Shown in pieces: positions 9,538-20,800 of a DNA stretch of 64,000 nucleotides (the stretch's first letter is position 1; each line of letters begins with the position of its first letter). The position numbers and the translations under genes were made by a program. The notes beneath the pieces are model-generated. The model saw only the letters and a program-made list of their open reading frames with translations, did no database searches and was not told the origin of the DNA. This DNA is from Autumnicola psychrophila (GTDB lineage: Bacteria > Bacteroidota > Bacteroidia > Flavobacteriales > Flavobacteriaceae): the NCBI RefSeq assembly GCF_031846645.1, contig NZ_JAVRHN010000008.1:1-64000 (forward strand), in the 5' to 3' direction.

Positions 9538-10120
9538 TAACTTAAAATCAGGGGAAGGGTACAGTGCATTATACTTTAGTACTGAAAGTAAAATAAATAA
9601 GTCGAATTTAAAGGACATGGCTAAAAGAAGGCTTGGGTTTTTCCTCCATCCATTGAAGAATTGTTTCCTTAGGAGCTGCGGGTTAGGATTGCCAATGAAT
9701 TATTTTATATGCTGAAAAATCAGAGATTGATTTTTTAGACGAGGACCTTCTGGAAATCCTTCGGATGCTAGTGCAACTAATTCTGACGAATCCAATGTGG
9801 AGGCTATTTCTAATCTTCCCGATCCTTTAATCTATTACAATAAGTCCATTACAAATAGAAACATATAGTTAGTCTCCCTCCGCAATGGCGAAGATGATGC
9901 AATCATAAAGTTTTCTTTTTTTATCTGGTACAAAACCTCGTTTTTTAGTGGTGCTTCAAAAAATCATTTTCCAGTATAGACATACAGACCCATCTACTCC
10001 TAAAAGATGAACCAGTCTGGGGCAATGGTACACGAATGCGAAAAGCGGTAGGCAACAGGGATCCCCTTGTACTCTATAAACCTAAAGTTCTTAAGATTAT
10101 AATTTTAACTAGTAAACTGC
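9538..10120. other. Decayed intergenic DNA upstream of the IS982 remnant
   Basis: No intact gene. One stretch (about 9750-9869) reads as protein-like sequence ending in a stop (SGNPSDASATNSDESNVEAI, then SNLPDPLIYYNKSIT), and another near 10010-10080 includes PVWGNGTRMRKAVGNRDPLV. Both look like fragments of lost genes; neither could be assigned to a family. Confidence 0.35.
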
Positions 10121-10603
10121 TTATAATGATCTACTATATAATTACCCAAGTTTTTTGTCTTGTGGACGAGTTTGCATAGAATATGATCAAGTCAACGAGA
10201 ACCACTTATTAGGCAACCCCTCTAAAGTCATTACCATTGCCATTATCTTACAGTTTAGCGGTTTCAGGGCGTTCAATCATTTTTATCAGTATTATGTGAA
10301 GGTGCATTATGTAAGAACAATCGCATAAAGCGAAAAAAGGTGTTCGAACAATATGAAGAATTCACTGATGACACTCTCGGACAAAATACTGCTGAGAAAG
10401 CGTTCTATTATAGAGACTGCAAACGATGAAAGCAAAAATATAAACCAGATCGAGCTCTTAAGGCACAGAAGCTTCGGCAACTTTATGACAAACCTTATCC
10501 GTGGGAAAATAACTTACAGTTTCCTGCCCAAAAAATCATTAATCAAATTTCAGACTCTTCAAAAACAAAAGCTGGTTATTTTAATCGAACTCAAATTTTA
10601 ACC
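10121..10603 (+). pseudogene. IS982-family transposase remnant
   Basis: Two blocks match the ends of IS982 transposases as I know them. The N-terminal block (about 10150-10310) reads FCLVDEF, then after frame changes NPSKVITIAIILQFSGFRAF and NHFYQYYVKVHY. The C-terminal block (10353-10601) reads MTLSDKILLRKRSIIET, NINQIELLRHRSFGNFMTNL and YSFLPKKSLIKFQ. The central catalytic region is missing: a full transposase is about 290 aa and here only the two ends remain, in different frames. It lies directly upstream of the pectin locus, so it may mark the left edge of an acquired segment. Confidence 0.7.
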
Positions 10604-10789
10604 TCTTATGGAAAATAGATAACAATGATAGAAAATTAAGCGCATTTCTAGAAAGCTATTAATTATTTGTGTTTCCACTATTTTCAACCCTAATCTTGGT
10701 TTAACGCGAGGCAGGTAATAAATAAAGCGAAAAGAATTAAATTTTTTTTAAGAATATTTTTGTTATTGATAATTTGTGAATATATTTAC

Positions 10790-10801
10790 GTAATCGATTA
10801 C
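10790..10801. promoter_or_regulatory. LacI-type operator candidate, site 1 (upstream of susC 1)
   Basis: GTAATCGATTAC is a perfect 12-bp palindrome with the central CG typical of LacI-family operators. It lies about 150 bp ahead of the first susC start. The flanking bases (AATATATTTA before, ATTGTTAAAG after) are shared with site 2. A flavobacterial -7-like element TAAATTTG lies just downstream at 10817-10824. A weaker inverted repeat AACGA-AA-TCGTT is at 10886-10897. Confidence 0.65.
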
Positions 10802-10951
10802 ATTGTTAAAGGTTTATAAATTTGTTTCTGCTTTTTTTAGTGAAAGACTGTATTATCGAGTTGTATTAAAATTTATTTAACAATTAACGAAATCGTTTTC
10901 GACCAAAGGACCTTGACTAAAACGTATTCACATTATTTAAATGAAGTATTT

Positions 10952-13900
10952 ATGATGAAAAAATTACACTACAAATTATGTTGTCTTTGTAGGACTACAT
11001 TTTCGGAAGGGAAGCATAACGGTATATCTTTGGTGATCTTACTTGTATTTTTTCTTATAGGTTCAGGTAATCCCCTTTTTGCTCAAACTACCCCGATAAC
11101 GGGAACAGTAATCGCTGGAGATGATGGAAGCCCACTTCCCGGGGTTACGGTTTTAGAACAAGGAACTTCTAACGGAACCGTGACAGATTTTGATGGTGAA
11201 TATTCTCTGCAGGTTTCAAGTGAAGATGCTATTTTAGTTTTTAGTTATGTTGGATTTCAAACTCTTGAGGTTGATTTAAATGGGAGAAGTGTTATTGACG
11301 CATCACTGGAGGTAGATTCAAATTCTTTGGATGAGGTCGTGGTGGTAGGTTATGGTACTACCAGAAAATCAGACCTAACAGGGTCAGTGGTTTCTATCTC
11401 TGGAAATGACTTGACCGAGCAGGCAAAATCTAGCGTTGCAGAGACCCTGACAGGGAGACTTGCTGGGGTGCAAGTGCTTTCCACTGAAGGTTCGCCAGAT
11501 GCTGAAATTAATATCAGGATACGAGGTAATGGTTCTTTAACCCAAGATAGTTCGCCATTGATAATTGTTGATGGTTTCCCTGTTAATAGCATGAGCGATA
11601 TTAGCCCTACAGATATTGCAAGTATTTCAGTGCTCAAAGACGCTTCCTCTACCGCTATTTATGGTTCAAGAGGAGCTAACGGAGTTATAATTATCACTAC
11701 AAAAGACGGAACGAGCGGGAAAATCAGTGTGAATGCCAATACTTTTTATGGATTTCAGAAGATTGCAAATACTCTTGATGTTCTAGATCCGGAGGATTTC
11801 GTTAAATGGCAATATGAATATGCACTGCTCGATGATCCGGAAAACCTGGATTCATATGAAAGATATTTTGGACTTTGGCAGGATTATGATCAATATGTCG
11901 GTAAGGAGGGCAATAACTGGCAAAAACAGATTTACGGTAATATGGGCGAAGTCCAGAGTCATGATGTAGCAATTAGGGGCGGATCGGAAAAAGCCAGCTT
12001 CAACTTTAATTATGCTCATTATGATGTAAACACTATAATGATAGGTTCAGATTTTAAAAGGGATAATTTGTCTTTGGCTCTTAAAAGTAAACCTGGCGAG
12101 AAGGTAGATTTGTCTTTTACAATAAGGTATTCTGATACAGAGATTCACGGGGGTGGAACTAATGAGCAAAATGAGATTTCTTCTGCTGATTCCCGATTAA
12201 AATATAGTGTCCAATATTCCCCAATCCCAATTTCCGGACTTACAACCACAAACACAGACCAAGCTTTAGCCGGTTATTTGGTTAATCCTTTTGTGGCCAC
12301 TGCTGACAATCAAAGACAGCAGCTAAGGAAGAATTTTAATATGTTGGGAAGTTTTGGCTGGGATATAATAGATAATCTAAGGTTTCAGTCTGATTTTGGT
12401 CTTGACAACCGTATTGATCAGGATTATCGTTATTACGGACGCTCTACTTATTATTCAAGAAATAGACCATCTGCAGAAAATCAAGGCTTGCCTTCATTGG
12501 TTTATAGCGATAGAAAGCGTGAAAGTTTTAGGAATGCCAATACATTCAATTACGATTTTAATAATTTCCTTAATGAAGATCACAATATTAAATTGCTGTT
12601 GGGTCAGGAGATGATTGTAACCCGGGATAACGATGAAACTTCTGAAATTCAGGGTTTTCCTCAAGATTTTGGTTTTGAAACCACAAGAAAATTAACTACC
12701 CAGGGAACACCACAAAGCGTGGATAATTTCTATAGACCTGATGATAAGCTATTGTCTTTCTTTGGACGTGTTAATTACGATTATAAAAGTAAATATTTAG
12801 TTACAGCGACTTACCGTGCAGATGGCTCCAGTAAATTTCTTGGTGATAATCGTTGGGGATATTTCCCTTCTGCAGCGGTAGCCTGGAAATTAAAAGAGGA
12901 GAATTTTCTAAAAAACGTGGAATGGTTGGATGCCCTTAAGTTGAGGTTAAGTTATGGGGAGGCTGGTAACAATAATATCCCGGCGGGACAAACCGTGCAA
13001 AGCTTTCAATCAAACACAACGACCTATCTTAATGAAATCCCAACTTATTGGTCTGCTTCTAGGGTCTTGGCCAACCCGGACCTAAAATGGGAAACTACGG
13101 TAACACAGAACGTTGGTCTTGACTTTGATATATTTGGCGGAATTTTAAATGGTAGTTTTGAAGCATATAAAAATATAACTACAGACCTATTACTTGCATT
13201 TCGTACCCCGGGATCTGGATATGAGTTTCAGTACAGAAACCTTGGAGAGATTCAAAACACAGGTGTAGAAGGCTCAATAAATATTAACGCAATTGCAAAG
13301 GCAGACTATGGTTTAAACTTATCTCTAAACGCATCTGCAAACAGGAATAAGATTAATTCCTTAGGTTCTCTGGAAGATTATCAGGAGTATTCTGGCTGGG
13401 CCTCTTCCGAAATTGGAAGTGATTATGCTGTATGGGTTGGACAACCTGTAGGGGCGATGTTTGGCTATCAAAATGATGGGCGCTATGAAGTATCAGATTT
13501 TGATTTCGATGCCACGACAAATGAGTATACGCTAAAACCAGACGTGGTAGATAATAGTGAACTTATTGGTGAAGTAATGCCTGGTTCTTTGAAGTTAAAG
13601 GATATTAATGACGATGGAGTCGTGGATATTAATGATAACTCCATTATTGGGGATGCCAATCCAGATTTTACCGGTGGTTTTGTGCTGGATGCTTATGCCT
13701 ACGGCCTTGATTTTTCCGCAGCTTTTAATTTTAGCGTGGGGAACGATGTTTATAACGCTAATAAGGTGCAATACACCACAGCCAATGAAAACAGTCAGTA
13801 TCGAAACTTAAGTACGAGTATGGCAGATGGAAGCAGGTGGACGAACCTAAACCCTGAAACCGGTCAACTTATAACTGATCCAGATGCGCTAGCAGCTGCA

Positions 13901-14215
13901 AATACAAATACCACGATGTGGTCTCCTTATATGCGAAGTTATGTATTTAGTGATTGGGCGGTAGAAGATGGTTCTTTTCTTAGGTTGAACACTCTTACTT
14001 TGGGTTACACCCTGCCTTCTTCATTTCTTTCTAAATATAATATTACTACACTTAGATTTTACACAACGGCAAATAATGTGTTTATCCTAACCGATTATTC
14101 GGGTCTTGATCCAGAAGTGTCCACCAGGAGAAGTACCCCGCTTACCCCGGGAGTGGATTATTCTCCATTCCCCCGAAGCAGGCAAGTAGTATTTGGCTTA
14201 AATCTTAATTTCTAA
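10952..14215 (+). CDS. SusC/RagA-family TonB-linked outer membrane transporter 1
   Basis: The start is placed at the ATG-ATG pair 10952/10955, directly before the signal peptide, rather than at an in-frame TTG at 10913. Of the ~1087 residues, the N-terminus is a long signal region ending NPLFAQ, followed by a CarboxypepD_reg-like domain (PITGTVIAGDDGSPLPGVTV). The SusC junction LDEVVVVGYGTTRKSDLTGS comes next, then a plug domain (LTGRLAGVQVLS, IRIRGNGSL, SPLIIVDGFPVN, ISVLKDASSTAIYGSRGANG). The 22-stranded barrel ends in VVFGLNLNF. SusC proteins import glycan oligomers across the outer membrane with a SusD lid. The susD gene follows 8 bp downstream. A LacI-type operator lies upstream, so induction by a pectin breakdown product is inferred. 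Confidence 0.96.
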   Translation: MMKKLHYKLCCLCRTTFSEGKHNGISLVILLVFFLIGSGNPLFAQTTPITGTVIAGDDGSPLPGVTVLEQGTSNGTVTDFDGEYSLQVSSEDAILVFSYVGFQTLEVDLNGRSVIDASLEVDSNSLDEVVVVGYGTTRKSDLTGSVVSISGNDLTEQAKSSVAETLTGRLAGVQVLSTEGSPDAEINIRIRGNGSLTQDSSPLIIVDGFPVNSMSDISPTDIASISVLKDASSTAIYGSRGANGVIIITTKDGTSGKISVNANTFYGFQKIANTLDVLDPEDFVKWQYEYALLDDPENLDSYERYFGLWQDYDQYVGKEGNNWQKQIYGNMGEVQSHDVAIRGGSEKASFNFNYAHYDVNTIMIGSDFKRDNLSLALKSKPGEKVDLSFTIRYSDTEIHGGGTNEQNEISSADSRLKYSVQYSPIPISGLTTTNTDQALAGYLVNPFVATADNQRQQLRKNFNMLGSFGWDIIDNLRFQSDFGLDNRIDQDYRYYGRSTYYSRNRPSAENQGLPSLVYSDRKRESFRNANTFNYDFNNFLNEDHNIKLLLGQEMIVTRDNDETSEIQGFPQDFGFETTRKLTTQGTPQSVDNFYRPDDKLLSFFGRVNYDYKSKYLVTATYRADGSSKFLGDNRWGYFPSAAVAWKLKEENFLKNVEWLDALKLRLSYGEAGNNNIPAGQTVQSFQSNTTTYLNEIPTYWSASRVLANPDLKWETTVTQNVGLDFDIFGGILNGSFEAYKNITTDLLLAFRTPGSGYEFQYRNLGEIQNTGVEGSININAIAKADYGLNLSLNASANRNKINSLGSLEDYQEYSGWASSEIGSDYAVWVGQPVGAMFGYQNDGRYEVSDFDFDATTNEYTLKPDVVDNSELIGEVMPGSLKLKDINDDGVVDINDNSIIGDANPDFTGGFVLDAYAYGLDFSAAFNFSVGNDVYNANKVQYTTANENSQYRNLSTSMADGSRWTNLNPETGQLITDPDALAAANTNTTMWSPYMRSYVFSDWAVEDGSFLRLNTLTLGYTLPSSFLSKYNITTLRFYTTANNVFILTDYSGLDPEVSTRRSTPLTPGVDYSPFPRSRQVVFGLNLNF

Positions 14216-14223
14216 AATATTTA

Positions 14224-16023
14224 ATGAAAATGAAAAACTTAATAAAAATCTGTACGATATTTTTTATGACGTGCCTGATGATATCTTGTGAGGAAGATTT
14301 TTTAGATGAAGATTTTCTTGATGCTCCGGCAAAATCAACCCTGGATGAATCTACTATTTTTTCTACAGTGGGCTTAGCAAAAGGTGCTGTTGATGGTATC
14401 CTCGAGCCTATGGGTCAAACGAACTCGTATCGTGGCCGGTTTATTCCTTTTTATGGATTTAATACAGATGTGGAATATCATTATCGAGCAGGTAATGAAG
14501 GCTCAGATGCCGATTTACTATACTACGACGCGAAACCAGGAAATTCCAGAATGAATACTGACAATAACGCTTGGGCCATGATGTATCAGGGGATTGAGCG
14601 GGCAAATATTGTAATACGAGGTCTAAGAACTTTTGGTAATCCTGAACCAGGTACCGAATTTGGACAGCTTTTGGGAGCGGCACTTACATACCGGGCCGTG
14701 TATTATGCAGATCTTATGAAGACATGGGGGGATGTTCCCGCCCGTTTTGAGCCTATAACATCTGAAACTTTATATTTGCCAAAAACAAGTCGTGATACAA
14801 TTTACAAACGCCTTATCGCTGATCTTGGTGAAGCTTCAACATTAGTGGCATGGCCTAATGAAAGCCCGGCTACTTCTACCGTAGAACGTATTAATAAAGC
14901 CTTTGTAAAAGGCTTTAGGGCTAGACTTGCTCTTGTGGCCTCCGGTCATCAACAATACCCCGACGGGGTAAGGAGAAGTAACGACCCAGATCTTTCTGTA
15001 CAGAATATGTATCAATTGGCACTGGATGAGAGTAGGTCTGTCATTAATAGTGGTTCTGCTTCCCTTGAACCTTCATTTGAAGGATTCTGGAAAAAATTTA
15101 ATCAGGAAAATGTAAATGCAGGTGGGGAATCCTTATGGGAAATTCCTTTTGCTGATGGGCGCGGAAGGGTTTTGTTTTCATTCGCCGTTCCCCATAATAG
15201 TGTAGATCAGTTTACCGGTCAGCCCAGGGGTGGTGATGCAGGTCCAACACCTACAGTTTATTACGATTACGACGAGAGCGATATGAGAAGGGATGTAACA
15301 TGTGTACCTTACCAATGGGGTGCCGCAGTGGATGGAATTGCTCAGCAGGAACTTACGGGTATTGATACCTGGTACTTTGGGAAATATAGATATGAATGGA
15401 TGAACCGTTATGTGACTTCAACAAATGACGATGGAGTAAATTGGATTTATATGAGATATGCCGAGATCCTACTAACTGCAGCTGAAGCGGCTAATGAACT
15501 GGAGGGGCCGGCAGCAGCAGCACCATATCTTAAAGAAATTCGTAGAAGAGCCTTTCCTTCAGATCAGCACAGTGAAAAGGTAGATGCTTATGTGGATGCA
15601 CTTGGTTCTAAAGAAGAAATGTTCAATGCTATTGTAGAAGAGTACAAATATGAATTCACTGGTGAGATGGATCGAAAAATGGATCTCATAAGGTGGAATC
15701 TTCTAAGTGAAAAATTAGATGAAGAAAAAGAAGAATTGACCAATCTACAAAATAGAACCGGAGATTATGCAAACGTACCTACCACATTATATTTTAGATA
15801 TGACGAAGATGGGTATACAATAGATATCTATGGTTTGGAAAGAGGCGAAACTTCAAATCCCGGTCCGGAGTACTCCGCTTTTCCCTGGGATCAGCCATTA
15901 GATGAAATTATTAATACAATTTACAAACCAGGAGTCAATCCAGACGATAGGCAATTTTGGCCAATTTGGCAGGTCTTTATCGATGCCAGCAATGGTCAAT
16001 TAGTAAACGATTATGGGTACTAG
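14224..16023 (+). CDS. SusD/RagB-family surface glycan-binding lipoprotein 1
   Basis: A 599-aa lipoprotein. The lipobox cysteine is C22 in MISCEED, with an acidic stretch (EEDFLDEDF) after it that fits the surface-export signal of Bacteroidota lipoproteins. TPR-like helical segments are visible (GVDGILEPMGQTNS, LGAALTYRAVYYADLMKTWG, YAEILLTAAEAANELEG). The C-terminal half holds EYKYEFTGEMDRKMDLIRWN, a hallmark of the SusD family. It partners the SusC 8 bp upstream and forms the substrate lid. The locus implies pectin-derived oligosaccharides as ligand. The next gene is 22 bp downstream, so all three are probably one operon. Confidence 0.95.
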   Translation: MKMKNLIKICTIFFMTCLMISCEEDFLDEDFLDAPAKSTLDESTIFSTVGLAKGAVDGILEPMGQTNSYRGRFIPFYGFNTDVEYHYRAGNEGSDADLLYYDAKPGNSRMNTDNNAWAMMYQGIERANIVIRGLRTFGNPEPGTEFGQLLGAALTYRAVYYADLMKTWGDVPARFEPITSETLYLPKTSRDTIYKRLIADLGEASTLVAWPNESPATSTVERINKAFVKGFRARLALVASGHQQYPDGVRRSNDPDLSVQNMYQLALDESRSVINSGSASLEPSFEGFWKKFNQENVNAGGESLWEIPFADGRGRVLFSFAVPHNSVDQFTGQPRGGDAGPTPTVYYDYDESDMRRDVTCVPYQWGAAVDGIAQQELTGIDTWYFGKYRYEWMNRYVTSTNDDGVNWIYMRYAEILLTAAEAANELEGPAAAAPYLKEIRRRAFPSDQHSEKVDAYVDALGSKEEMFNAIVEEYKYEFTGEMDRKMDLIRWNLLSEKLDEEKEELTNLQNRTGDYANVPTTLYFRYDEDGYTIDIYGLERGETSNPGPEYSAFPWDQPLDEIINTIYKPGVNPDDRQFWPIWQVFIDASNGQLVNDYGY

Positions 16024-16045
16024 AAAGAAAATTAATTAATACGTT

Positions 16046-17602
16046 ATGAAAGTAAAATATATATTTAAAAGTTTACTAATAGCTATTCTACTGGTGGTAA
16101 CCTTTACCGGTTGTGACTATGATAAAGAACTTATTGAAGAGCTTCCCGTAAACAGAGAATTCGCTCCGGTAAATCTGTCAGCGTTCGTAAGGAATCAGGT
16201 AAATGTAGAGCTAAACTGGACAGTTAATGAAAATGCCAACAGCTATATTGTTGAGTTTGCGAATGATTCATTACAATTCAACAATATTGTAAGAACGGTT
16301 GAGGTGAATCCGAATGAATTACCGGTTCTTGTACCCTTAGAAAGTGAAACTTTATATTCAATTAGGGTAAAGACCATTAGTGATAGAGGACTCGACGATT
16401 CTTCATGGGCAACCACTACGACCCGAACTTTGACAGAACAGATTTTTATTGAAGGTGAAGATGGCGATATTAAGTCTGGTGAAGCCATCTTGAGATGGGT
16501 GCCTGGCAGCGAGGTTACTGAAATTAGTATAAGCCCTGGAGATATAACCTATACGATTACTGCTGAAGATAGAGCCGCGGGAATCGCTACTGTGACCGGT
16601 CTTAGCTCAGAAACAGATTATACAGCCACCTTGCTAAACGGTAGTCAGATTAGAGGCGTGAAAACCTTTACTACTGGAATCGATATCGGAGATGGTAAAC
16701 TAGTTACTCCGGAAGATGATCTGTTGCAGATGATCACAGATGCAGTCACAGGAGACATTCTTGTACTCGAACCGGGTGATTATACAGCCCAAACTGGAAC
16801 GGTAACCTTGGATAAATCTTTAACCATTAGAGGGTTAAGAAGTTTCGATAAGCCACTTCTTCAACTTAATTTCGAATTGGTCGCCGGAGCTGATGACGTT
16901 GAATTGATCGATCTGGACCTGCAGGGTCTTGGTGAAGGATCATCAGATCTTTCAGATGCTGTAAGGTACACTGGTCCAGGAAATTTCAATTCTCTATTGA
17001 TAAGTGGTTGTAACATCCATGATTATGGACGTTCCTTTATTGCCGGTAATGAAACTGATGCCATTTTGCAAACACTTACTGTTGAAAGTAGTATAGTTTA
17101 CGACATCTTTACTTCAGGAGGGGACTTTATAGATTTCAGGAATTCTGATGTACTTAACTTAAATTTAATCGAAAGTACATTCTATAATGTTGCTCCGGGA
17201 CGTGACTTTATAAGAATGGATGCCAGTGGGACCTCTAATGACACGGGCGTAACTTCCAATATACTTATAGATAGCTGTACTTTATATGCAGTTGCTGATG
17301 ACGATAGTAGAAGGATTTTATATGTAAGATTTGTATCCAATGATGTAACCGTTAGAAATACAATTATTGCGAATACTGAATCTGAAGGTTATGCAGATAG
17401 GGAAGGAATAGATGAATCTCCAGATTTTAGTAATAATAATTACTTTAACGCACCTGGCTTTCTTGATACATCTCAGTACATTTTTGATGATAGTAATTTT
17501 TTCAACTTAGATCCGGAATTTGCCGATCCATCATCAGGAGATTTTACCATCTCAAATCAAACACTTATTGACAATCAGATAGGCGATCCTCGCTGGAGAT
17601 AA
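16046..17602 (+). CDS. DUF4957/DUF5123-like surface lipoprotein, probable glycan-binding
   Basis: A 518-aa lipoprotein with lipobox C23 (VTFTGCDYD). Residues ~35-210 hold two fibronectin-III-like beta-sandwiches (VNVELNWTVNENANSYIVEF; EAILRWVPGSEVTEISISPG). Residues ~220-518 form a right-handed beta-helix-like region with short repeating strands (LDKSLTIRGLRSF, ADDVELIDLDLQGL, LINLIESTFYNVAPGRDFIR-like turns). This order fits the DUF4957/DUF5123 proteins commonly found behind SusCD in pectin loci. No polygalacturonase or lyase active-site motif was found, so a binding or auxiliary role is more likely than catalysis. It ends the first susCD operon and is followed by a terminator-like hairpin. 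Confidence 0.75.
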   Translation: MKVKYIFKSLLIAILLVVTFTGCDYDKELIEELPVNREFAPVNLSAFVRNQVNVELNWTVNENANSYIVEFANDSLQFNNIVRTVEVNPNELPVLVPLESETLYSIRVKTISDRGLDDSSWATTTTRTLTEQIFIEGEDGDIKSGEAILRWVPGSEVTEISISPGDITYTITAEDRAAGIATVTGLSSETDYTATLLNGSQIRGVKTFTTGIDIGDGKLVTPEDDLLQMITDAVTGDILVLEPGDYTAQTGTVTLDKSLTIRGLRSFDKPLLQLNFELVAGADDVELIDLDLQGLGEGSSDLSDAVRYTGPGNFNSLLISGCNIHDYGRSFIAGNETDAILQTLTVESSIVYDIFTSGGDFIDFRNSDVLNLNLIESTFYNVAPGRDFIRMDASGTSNDTGVTSNILIDSCTLYAVADDDSRRILYVRFVSNDVTVRNTIIANTESEGYADREGIDESPDFSNNNYFNAPGFLDTSQYIFDDSNFFNLDPEFADPSSGDFTISNQTLIDNQIGDPRWR

Positions 17603-17629
17603 TATGGTTTTAAAGCTAAAATAGTGATA

Positions 17630-17670
17630 AAGGGGTATGTGTTTTAAGAACATATGCCCCTTTATTTTTA
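17630..17670 (+). terminator. Probable terminator after the first susCD operon
   Basis: AGGGGTATGT and ACATATGCCCCT form an imperfect stem around a TTTTAAGA loop, followed by TTTATTTTTA. The following ~200 bp up to the next start contain no gene. Confidence 0.6.
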
Positions 17671-17873
17671 AAAATTATTATGCAATAGGGATTTCGATAA
17701 AAGCTTATCTTAAAAAAGGACAATTATTGGGATAATTGGAGAATAGGCGCCTAGGGAACAATAGATGATCAAGTTTAAAGAAACCTGGTCCTGGATTAAA
17801 GTAAATTAAAAGCTTACATGGAAGATTAAATCTTCATATAAATACATTTTTAATCAAATTAAATCTTTATGGA

Positions 17874-20800
17874 ATGATGAAAAAATTACAATTCTTAGGC
17901 CTGTTCCTCCTGCTGGGAGTTTTACAGGGCTATTCACAAGAAACCTCAGGAAAACTTCCAGATGTTTGGGATTTTGGTGCCACACAGCTTGATGAGTCTG
18001 AGTATAATAATCAATTGTCGGAAGAAATTATCAATTCCTGGTATGATGCATCCATAACCCCGGGAACCTCGGGCATTAATTTACCAGATTTCGCGGTTGG
18101 AGACCTTAGCTTTACAGGAGGTGGGAGTGACCGCCTGAGAACCAGCAATACAAATCTTACCCGTTATGATGACAACATTGATGAATCTGAAGATTTTAAA
18201 GGAAGGGTTTATATCAATTCATCGGGAGCTACAGGCAGGTTTCTCAGCCTTAAATTGTCTGAAGGTGATGAAGTAACAATTTGGGCTCTTTCTCAGGAAG
18301 GTGACAGTAATATTCATTTTGAAAATGCTGCAGATTCAGAACAACAGAATGATGTAGTTGCTGTTGGAGAAGAAATTACCGAATTAAAATTTACGGCAGA
18401 GACTTCCGGCACTTATAATATCTATGACGATACCGGGAAACCAAGTTATTTTAGAATCGTACGTGAAAGTAATACGATGAGTTCAGAATCAGGCAGTGAT
18501 CTTACCGATGCTTGGGATTTTGGTGCCACACAACTTGATGAAGCTGAGTATAAAAATCAATTGTCGGAAGAAATTATCATTTCCTGGTATGATGCATCCA
18601 TAACCCCGGGAACCTCGGGCGTTAATTTACCTGATTTCAAGGTTGGAGATCTTAGGTTTACAGGAGGTGGAAGTGACCGCTTGCGAACCAGTAATGTGAA
18701 TCTTACCCGTTATGATGATGATATTGATGAATATGAAGATTTTAAAGGAAGAGTTTATATTAATTCATCGGGAGCTACAGGAAGGTTTTTTAGTCTGGAC
18801 TTGACTGAAGGTGATGAAGTAACAATCTGGGCTCTTTCCCAGGAAGGTGACAGTAATATTCATTTTGAAAATACTTCAGATTCAGAACTTCAGAATGATG
18901 TAGTTGCTGTTGGAGAAGAAATTACCGAATTAAATTTTACGGCAGAAACTTCCGGAATCTATAAGATCTATGACGATACCGGGAAACCGAGTTATTTTAG
19001 AATTTTACGAAAAAGTGCTAACAATGCTACGGTAAGCGGTAATGTAGATGTTACTGCAGCCTCAGATATTCCTGGTGATTACAGCATAGTTTTTACCAAT
19101 GAAAGTGGTGATACCTGGAGTTCTTCAGTTTCTGAAGGTGCTTATACGCTGGACCTTCCTGCAGGTTTTACCTATGACATTTCTCTTGAAGGTGCCGATG
19201 GTTATTCAATTACCGGTAGTTCTAACATAGAGATTACAGAAAATACTGCTCTGAATCTATTGATTCAAAAGGATGGAGCTGCAGGAAATGGACTGGCAGA
19301 TGTCTGGGATTTCGGTGCTACTCAGCTTGATGAAACACAATTCAAAAATCAATTATCCGAAGAGGTGATCAACTCTTGGTATGACGAATCCATAACCCCG
19401 GGAACCTCAGGCATTAATTTACCCGATTTCACGGTTGGAGATCTTAGCTTTACCGGGGGTGGAAGTGACCGCCTGCGAACCACAAATATCAATCTTACCC
19501 GTTATGATGATGATATTAATGAATACGAAGATTTTAAGGGAAGATTATATATAAATTCATCGGGTGCCACCGGCAGGTATTTTAGCCTTGAACTGAATGA
19601 AGATGACGAAATTAGCCTTTGGACACTTACTCAAAATGGTAATGGTAATATCCATTTTGAATATGTAGCAGATCCAGAACTTCAAAATGATGTAGTTGCT
19701 GTGGGGGGAGAGCTTACAGAAGTCAACTTTATGGCTAAAACCGCAGGTACTTATCATATATATGACGACACAGATAAGCCAAGTTACTTCAGGATTGTAC
19801 GCAAAAGTGCTACCTATACAACATTAACAGGGAACGTGAATGTGGCAGAAGCTGAAGGTATCCCCTCAGATTTTAGTGTCGTATTCACTAATGAACTTGG
19901 GAAGACATGGCAACTTCCTTTTACCAATGGAGGTTCATATAGTGTAGTTCTTCCTGTTGGATATCAATATGAGGTTTCTCTTGAAGGGGCTGAAGGTTAT
20001 TCTATCGACAGTAATTCTAGTCTGGAAGTAACAGAAAGTACTTCTTCATATGATATCGATATTGTAAAAGATTTAATATATGTAGAAGGCCTGGCCGATG
20101 TATGGGATTTTGGAGCAACCCAACTGGACGAGTCTCAATATAACAACATGCTGAATGAAGCTAGAATAAACTCCTGGTATGATGAATCGATCACGCCGGG
20201 AACCTCAGGCCATACCTTGCCAGATTTCACAGCTGGTGACCTTAGTTTTACCGGAGGTGGAAGTGATAGGTTAAGAACAACCAATTTGAATCTTACCCGA
20301 TATGATGATGATATTGATGAATATGAAGATTTTAAAGGAAGGGTTTATATCAATTCCAGAGGTGCTACCAACCGTTTTATAAGTTTGGATCTAAAGGAAG
20401 ATGATAAAGTAACTCTTTGGGTGCTTGGTCAGGATGGGAATGGTGAGCTTTACTTTGAGAATACAGCAAACCCTGAACTACAGAATGATGTTGTAAGTGT
20501 GGGTGGTGAACTTCAGGAAGTGAGTTTTGTGGCAAATGCAAGCGGAACTTATCATATTTATGATACGGCCGATAAACCAAGTTATTTCAGAATTATTAGA
20601 ACACCTGCCACTTATACCAGCCTATCAGGAAATATAGATCTAACTGAAGCGCCGGAAATTCCCGACGATTATTCAATAGTATTTTCAATTGAGGAAGGTA
20701 AAACCTGGAACTTAACACCAACCGATGGTTCCTACCAGATTGAATTGCCAACCGGCTTTGACTACAACATTGCTCTTGAAGGAGCTGATGGATATGTAAT

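Noticed and set aside
10886..10897. AACGA-AA-TCGTT as a fifth operator
   Set aside because: It differs from the four-copy palindrome in core and arms and is not repeated elsewhere; kept only as a note with site 1.
16046..17602. Assignment as a pectate lyase
   Set aside because: The beta-helix part lacks the PL9, PL1 and GH28 active-site motifs.
17961..20604. Long repeats as CRISPR or insertion elements
   Set aside because: The repeats are in frame, ~510 bp long and encode a protein domain.
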